DNA of 56,908 nt from NCBI GenBank assembly GCA_014803505.1, contig JAAVBM010000088.1, positions 1-56,908 on the forward strand, read 5' to 3'. Numbering within the stretch: position 1 is the first letter of the stretch; each line of letters opens with the position of its first letter. Below the pieces are notes generated by a model. That model saw only the letters and a program-made list of their open reading frames with translations, was not told the DNA's origin and ran no database searches. The DNA is from a bacterium. GTDB lineage: Bacteria; Cyanobacteriota; Vampirovibrionia; Gastranaerophilales; Gastranaerophilaceae. Below are positions 52,374 to 56,908 of the stretch, piece by piece. Position numbers and translations under genes: made by a program.

Positions 52374-52538
52374 CTAAATTTCTTCAGGAATAAATAGTGG
52401 ATTTTTTGCCAGAATTTCTCTTGTGTGTTCGCTACAGCAACTTTTACGAGTTAATTGTTGATATTCTCTAATGATGTTTAATACGTCATCTGTTGATAAT
52501 TTTACAATTCTTCTTTTTCCTTCAATAATTTTTGCCAT
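52374..52538 (-). CDS. Small hypothetical protein, 54 residues, upstream of obg
   Basis: The product begins MAKIIEGKRRIVKLSTDDVL and ends NPLFIPEEI, a helix-rich small protein with a Cys-Cys pair in the middle (KSCCSEH). AAAGGA stands seven bases before the ATG at 52538. It lies directly upstream of obg in the same direction and is probably co-transcribed. Its length and composition recall small DNA- or protein-binding regulators, but no family is recognised. Confidence 0.6.
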   Translation of the reverse strand: MAKIIEGKRRIVKLSTDDVLNIIREYQQLTRKSCCSEHTREILAKNPLFIPEEI

Positions 52539-52629
52539 AAGTTAATCCTTTCTTTTTAGAAAGGTTCGGTAAAGTTTGTTTGGAACTTTAATAGTTCATT
52601 ATAACGGTTTAGAAATGTCTTTTAAAATA

Positions 52630-52662
52630 TGAAAAAAGAGTGAAACTTTTTTCACTCTTTTT
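52630..52662 (-). terminator. Intrinsic terminator overlapping the 52661 gene stop
   Basis: AAAAAGAGTGAAA (52633-52645), loop, TTTCACTCTTTTT (52650-52662). Minus-strand transcripts of the 52661 gene end here in a U-run; the stop codon forms part of the stem. Confidence 0.85.
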
Positions 52663-53851
52663 ATTGCCAATCAGTAAAGGTTTTGTTTTCTAATGTTACG
52701 TTTGTCCATCCTGCGTCATTTAATCTTTGTTTCATTTGTTCTGCTAAGTCTTTTCGAGCTCGAGCCGGAGTTAGTGACATACCTGTATTTACTTGATACA
52801 ACTTGCCATCCGGTGTTGTAACTGTTGCGGATCCGCTACCGTCAAAGTTTCTGACTGCAAATGATATAGTTAATGTTCTAGGTTTAGCTTTTTCTGCTGC
52901 TGACCATTCTTTTGTTTTTGGTTTATCTACTTTGCCTGTAGCTTCGGAACCATCAGATGCCCACTTGAAGTTTTGGTTTTCTAATGTAACATTTGTCCAA
53001 CCTGCATCTTTTAATCTTTGTTTTAATTTTTCAGATAATTGAGTCATAATTGTTGAATTACTAGATCCAGTTGTGTGTAATGAAATACTATATTGTTTTC
53101 CATCTGGTGTAACTACGTTTGCTGTACTTGAAGTTAAACTACTTATATTTACACTCATGTTAAGTCTTATTGGTTTAGCTTTTTGTTCAGCTGACCATTC
53201 TGTTTTTGTCGTGTTTTTAGCTTTATCTGTTTTCTGAGTATTTTGGTTGTTGTTATTATTTTTTACAGTTTTGTTATCTACTGCGCCTTTACCATCATTG
53301 CTATTATCTACAGCAGGGTTTTCTTCTTCTGGAGTAACTCTAGGGTTATCTCCTTCAGGTTGACCTTCAGGTTGTGCAGGAGTTGAATTGTATTTTCCAA
53401 TTTCTTCGCACATTTCATCAAATGAGAGAGGTCCAAATTGTTTGCTACCATCTTCACTTGAAGCTCTGAATGAATCTTCTCCTACTTTTACAAAGTTAAA
53501 TTTAGGGAATAATTTTTTCAAATTAGCTTCTGTTTTATGAGCATTAGGATCTTGTTGAGCAGTTTGAGTTTGTGGAGTATAAGTTTGTTGAACAGCTTGG
53601 CTTCCTCCGCCACGTCCGCCAAACAACATTCCTATACCTTGGAATAAGAATGGTAATGCCCCTAATATGAACCCACCCCAATTAAATTTAGGTTGAGCAA
53701 TTTGATAGGTTACATTAGGACTGTGATTTCCTCTGCACATTATAGGACCACGAGAAACATTTATTTTAGGGCCATAAGTGTTATGGGCATAGTTTATGTT
53801 CTTTTGGTATATTCTACTATTTAGGGGAGTTCCAAAATTGTAGCTTGCCAT
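52661..53851 (-). CDS. Hypothetical protein with tandem ~80-residue C-terminal domains
   Basis: A 396-residue protein. The N-terminal region (1-55) is Asn/Tyr-rich; residues ~57-78 are hydrophobic (WGGFILGALPFLFQGIGMLF), perhaps a membrane anchor. Residues 85-155 hold a small unit (LKKLFPKFNFVKVGEDSFRAS), and 155-217 a Pro/Asn/Glu-rich linker. The C-terminus is a direct domain duplication: residues 218-297 and 315-396 share EWSA-xx-KAKP, TPDGK-x-Y and QRL-x-DAGWTNVTLEN. The repeats are clearly homologous but diverged. No Sec signal is seen. Function unknown; an anchored surface or binding protein is possible. Confidence 0.68.
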   Translation of the reverse strand: MASYNFGTPLNSRIYQKNINYAHNTYGPKINVSRGPIMCRGNHSPNVTYQIAQPKFNWGGFILGALPFLFQGIGMLFGGRGGGSQAVQQTYTPQTQTAQQDPNAHKTEANLKKLFPKFNFVKVGEDSFRASSEDGSKQFGPLSFDEMCEEIGKYNSTPAQPEGQPEGDNPRVTPEEENPAVDNSNDGKGAVDNKTVKNNNNNQNTQKTDKAKNTTKTEWSAEQKAKPIRLNMSVNISSLTSSTANVVTPDGKQYSISLHTTGSSNSTIMTQLSEKLKQRLKDAGWTNVTLENQNFKWASDGSEATGKVDKPKTKEWSAAEKAKPRTLTISFAVRNFDGSGSATVTTPDGKLYQVNTGMSLTPARARKDLAEQMKQRLNDAGWTNVTLENKTFTDWQ

Positions 53852-53944
53852 CTCTTATCCTTGTGTTGTACCTCATATATAAAAAGTATATACTAATGAT
53901 ATAATTGCTAGATTGTTAGATTTTTGTAATATTTCTTTACAAAA

Positions 53945-53986
53945 AGAGAGCATAATAATAACATTTTCAAAATTATTACACTCTCT
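53945..53986 (-). terminator. Imperfect hairpin terminator of the 54005 gene
   Basis: On the minus strand AGAGAG-TG-TAATAAT pairs with ATTATTA-TG-CTCTCT (53986-53945) with a 2x2 internal mismatch, followed by TTTTT. Confidence 0.65.
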
Positions 53987-54004
53987 TAGTTGATTTAATT
54001 AAGT

Positions 54005-54691
54005 TTATTTAAAAGTATTATAAGCGTTAACACCTGCAGTAAAACCATTGATAGCTGTGTTAGCAGCACTTCCTATCATGTTTCCGAATAATTGGGTTTG
54101 TTGTAATTGCGAATTGTAGGCTGCATTATTATATGAATTACCGGAATTTGAATTTGAGTTAGCTGCAGTAATATAGTTTAAAATATTACCGTTCATTGCG
54201 GAATTCAAGTTGTTCAAGAATGTTATTATGCCTATTTGATTTTGGAGTTCTTGATTGTATAGTGCATCTTGAGTTGATAGTAAGCTTTCACTCAATTGAG
54301 CGCTTGCTTTAGCTCGTTTATCAGTAATTTCGTTTAAACTATCTAGGAATACTGAATTATCAAAGTTTCCAAATCTGTTTGCAATATCATTTTTTAGATT
54401 TGTTTCCATTGGGGTATAAATATTGTTAATTTCTTCAATACCTTGGTTTTTCAGAGCATTAAGCTGACTACTCCATTCTTCTCGTTTTTCGTCACTAATA
54501 GAAAATAAATTACCTAAAGAAGAATTCATATTGTCTAATACCGAATCGTATATTTTTTGTTCAGTGTCAGACATTTCGTAGTTAGAATCTACAATATTAT
54601 TGTTTTTATCTCGTTTATTTGTAGAGACCGTTCTTCCGTTTATCGAAATTGTTCCTGTTGAATATTCAGGGTATTTTGCTTTTTTTCCCAT
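54005..54691 (-). CDS. Hypothetical protein, helical with Asn/Ser-rich C-terminus
   Basis: A 228-residue soluble protein. It starts MGKKAKYPEYSTGTISINGR, a basic beta-hairpin-like segment, followed by helical stretches (SSLGNLFSISDEKREEW, RFGNFDNSVFLDSLNEITD) and an Asn/Ser-rich tail ending AANTAINGFTAGVNAYNTF. There is no signal peptide. The architecture resembles internal or injected virion proteins, but there are no phage genes around it, so a phage origin is only a possibility. It has its own terminator and lies divergent from uvrA. Confidence 0.6.
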   Translation of the reverse strand: MGKKAKYPEYSTGTISINGRTVSTNKRDKNNNIVDSNYEMSDTEQKIYDSVLDNMNSSLGNLFSISDEKREEWSSQLNALKNQGIEEINNIYTPMETNLKNDIANRFGNFDNSVFLDSLNEITDKRAKASAQLSESLLSTQDALYNQELQNQIGIITFLNNLNSAMNGNILNYITAANSNSNSGNSYNNAAYNSQLQQTQLFGNMIGSAANTAINGFTAGVNAYNTFK

Positions 54692-54828
54692 ATTTTAATT
54701 ATCCTTTCTTCAAAGGACAATTTCATAATGTTTACAATTGGCTAGGACTTAATTATTATATCATTTTTTGTATAAATTGTAAAGTTGAATCCAAATTATT
54801 TGAAAAACAAATTTGCTCGTATCATAAT

Positions 54829-56908
54829 ATGAGTATTATGGCAGATAAAATTAAAATAGTCGGAGCTAAAGAGCATAATTTAAAAAATGTATCATTAGAA
54901 TTACCTAAAAATGAATTAGTTGTATTTACCGGAGTTTCCGGTTCAGGTAAAAGTTCGCTTGCGTTTGATACTATTTTTGCGGAAGGACAAAGACGATATA
55001 TTGAGAGTTTGTCTACATATGCAAGACAGTTTTTAGGACAGATGGATAAACCGAATGTCGAATATATAGATGGTTTGTCTCCTGCAATTTCTATTGATCA
55101 GAAGTCAAAGAGTAATAACCCTCGTTCTACTGTCGGAACTATTACAGAAATTTATGACTATTTAAGACTTTTATATGCCAGAGTCGGTGTTCCTTATTGT
55201 CCTGTTTGCGGAAGACCTATAAAGCCGCAAACGCTTGATGAAATTGTTAATAAAATTATTCAACTGGGCGAAGGTACTAAAATTCAGATTCTTGCCCCAA
55301 TTGTTCGGGGTAAAAAAGGTGAATATGCTTCTCTTTTTGAAGAGCTAAGACAAGAAGGTTTTGTCAGAGTTAAAGTTGATGGAGAAATTTATAATCTTGA
55401 TGAAGATGAAATAGAACTTGCTAAGACTAAAAAACATGATATCAGTGTGGTTGTTGATAGAATTGTTGTGAAAGAGTCTGCGACTTCAAGAATTGCAGAT
55501 AGTGTTCAGATTGCTTTAAAGAAAGCTGATGGCATTATGATGGTTGATGTTGTTGGTGATAAGGAAATTGTTTTTAGCGAAAAACTGGCATGTCCTGATT
55601 GTAATTTGAGTTTTGAAGAATTAACTCCTCGTATATTTTCTTTCAATGCACCTTATGGGGCTTGTGAAAGATGTTCAGGGTTAGGTGCTGATTTTATTGT
55701 TGATCCTGATTTAGTTGTTCCGGATAAGACAAAATCTATTAACGAAGGTGCCATCTATGCTTGGGCTACACGTAGTGCTACTACTTATTATAATGATTTG
55801 TTATCTTCTGTTTGTACAGCATACAAAATTGATATGGATAAACCTTTTGTACAATTATCAAAAAAAGAACAAGATATTATTCTTTACGGTTCAAAAGAAG
55901 CTATAAAAATTAAGGTTCAACAGTTCGGTACTCATCGTTATCAAACTAATATAACCCCGTTTGTCGGTGTTATTCCGTTCTTAGAAAAAAGATATAATGA
56001 TGCTTCCGGAGATTATTGGCGTGAAGAAATTGAAAAGTTTATGGTTGCTAAACCTTGTCCGGCTTGTGGTGGTGCAAGATTAAAACCGTTTCCGCTCGCT
56101 GTGAAAATTAAAGATAAAAATATTTTCGAATTTACTACGATGTCAATTGATGATGAATTCCAGTTTATTACTGATTTATATCTTGAATTAACAGAATATC
56201 AACTTAAAATTGCTAAACAAATTTTGGATGAAATACGTTCAAGATTAAAGTTTTTGGTAGATGTCGGGTTGCATTATCTTAACCTTGCTCGTATGGCAGG
56301 AACCTTATCAGGCGGAGAATCTCAAAGGATTCGTTTAGCGTCACAAATCGGTAGTGGTTTGAGTGGTGTTTTATACGTTCTTGATGAGCCGTCTATCGGT
56401 TTACATCAACGTGATAATGATATGCTTATAAAAACATTGTTTAAGCTTAGAAATCTTGGTAATACATTGATTGTTGTTGAACACGATGAAGATACAATCA
56501 GAAGTGCTGATTATATTGTAGATATCGGACCTCGTGCAGGTGTTGCGGGTGGTAAAATTATTGCTAAAGGCTCTGTTGACGATATTATTGCAGAAAAAAC
56601 TTCAATTACCGGAAAGTATTTGAGTGGTGAAAAGTTTATTCCAATACCTGACAAAATTCGCGAGGGTAATGGACATTTCTTAAGTGTAAAAAATGCGCAT
56701 TTAAATAATTTAAAAAATGTCGATGTAGATATTCCACTAGGTAAAATTGTTGTGCTTACGGGTGTTTCAGGTAGTGGTAAGTCTACTCTTATGCAGGAAT
56801 TGATATATGAATATGCAATTCATAAATTACGTAAAAATAAACCAAAACCACAAGGGGTTGATGAAATTACCGGTTTTGAAAATATTGATAAAATTATTGA
56901 TATAGATC
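54829..56908 (+). CDS. uvrA: Excinuclease ABC subunit A, N-terminal ~690 residues (runs off window end)
   Basis: The damage-recognition ATPase of nucleotide excision repair, open at the right edge. Walker A GVSGSGKSS (residues ~36-44), zinc motifs CPVCGRP, CPDC and CERC, and CPACGGARLKP are seen in order. The ABC signature LSGGESQRIRLASQIGSGL and Walker B VLYVLDEPS of the first ATPase half come next, followed by the second Walker A GVSGSGKSTLM near residue 647. Two ATGs are possible, 54829 and 54838. A CATAAT hexamer ending at 54828 would put transcription start between them, favouring 54838 as a near-leaderless start. About 250 residues are missing. Confidence 0.96.
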   Translation, partial: MSIMADKIKIVGAKEHNLKNVSLELPKNELVVFTGVSGSGKSSLAFDTIFAEGQRRYIESLSTYARQFLGQMDKPNVEYIDGLSPAISIDQKSKSNNPRSTVGTITEIYDYLRLLYARVGVPYCPVCGRPIKPQTLDEIVNKIIQLGEGTKIQILAPIVRGKKGEYASLFEELRQEGFVRVKVDGEIYNLDEDEIELAKTKKHDISVVVDRIVVKESATSRIADSVQIALKKADGIMMVDVVGDKEIVFSEKLACPDCNLSFEELTPRIFSFNAPYGACERCSGLGADFIVDPDLVVPDKTKSINEGAIYAWATRSATTYYNDLLSSVCTAYKIDMDKPFVQLSKKEQDIILYGSKEAIKIKVQQFGTHRYQTNITPFVGVIPFLEKRYNDASGDYWREEIEKFMVAKPCPACGGARLKPFPLAVKIKDKNIFEFTTMSIDDEFQFITDLYLELTEYQLKIAKQILDEIRSRLKFLVDVGLHYLNLARMAGTLSGGESQRIRLASQIGSGLSGVLYVLDEPSIGLHQRDNDMLIKTLFKLRNLGNTLIVVEHDEDTIRSADYIVDIGPRAGVAGGKIIAKGSVDDIIAEKTSITGKYLSGEKFIPIPDKIREGNGHFLSVKNAHLNNLKNVDVDIPLGKIVVLTGVSGSGKSTLMQELIYEYAIHKLRKNKPKPQGVDEITGFENIDKIIDID

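Noticed and set aside
55715-55906. 63-codon ORF inside uvrA
   Set aside because: It is in another frame of the continuous UvrA coding sequence.
1-56908. CRISPR arrays, tRNA/rRNA genes, IS elements, prophage
   Set aside because: No regularly spaced direct repeats, no tRNA cloverleaf with a T-loop consensus, no rRNA-like stretches, and no transposase, integrase or capsid/terminase genes were found by reading both strands.

Overview
The window is AT-rich bacterial chromosome with tightly packed genes on both strands, and the standard bacterial code fits every gene. It encodes a Gram-negative envelope (LpxK, an OmpH/Skp chaperone, two MCE/MlaD proteins, a two-partner-secretion type outer-membrane barrel), part of a flagellar export apparatus, a type IV pilus retraction ATPase and a soluble trimeric NAD(H)-linked [FeFe] hydrogenase. 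It also has a DUF512 radical-SAM protein of the type first described as cyanobacterium-specific. Together these point to a non-photosynthetic relative of cyanobacteria, most likely Gastranaerophilales (Vampirovibrionia/Melainabacteria) from an animal gut. The taxon is inferred; no rRNA or tRNA gene was found.

Layout. 1-8.3 kb: the end of pyrG with an MFS transporter, recF, a small gene with pilT and a membrane protein, uvrB, and a second membrane protein. 8.4-12.4 kb: a CpaE/MinD-like ATPase with a small partner, a structured non-coding RNA with its own promoter and terminator, and a 682-residue lineage-type protein. 12.5-18 kb: a 58-codon gene missed by simple ORF calling, a PMT-type glycosyltransferase, an adhesin-E-like periplasmic protein, a HExxH protein, and PadR with the DUF512 radical-SAM enzyme. 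18-24 kb: the flagellar operon fliE-fliF-(divergent fliG)-fliH-flhA ending in yidD. 24-31 kb: a secreted GH13 enzyme, a dCMP deaminase and a degenerate AICARFT-only PurH, followed by uncharacterised coiled-coil and Gly/Ser-rich proteins. 31-41 kb: mlaD-lpxK-nth, a DUF2339 protein and the hydrogenase operon. 41-50 kb: ompH, the outer-membrane barrel, bioD-bioA, an MCE protein, folP and two lineage-type proteins. 50-57 kb: a YhcC-type radical-SAM protein with a zinc ribbon, a patch of REP-like repeats, obg, two low-complexity proteins, and the first three-quarters of uvrA.

The most notable new observation is the RNA at about 10077-10253 on the minus strand. A good extended -10 promoter places the transcription start at the first base of a 16-bp stem. 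That stem closes on the other end of the molecule, directly before a U-run. The enclosed sequence holds four to five hairpins, and the next gene has its own promoter, so this looks like a stand-alone structured RNA of about 177 nt that I cannot assign to a family. Other points of interest are a FliG-position protein with little FliG signature, a PurH paralogue lacking its catalytic His, REPIN-like inverted repeats inside the hydrogenase operon, a hairpin enclosing the folP start codon, and several short genes with strong ribosome-binding sites. Functions of about a third of the proteins remain unknown and are described only by visible features.
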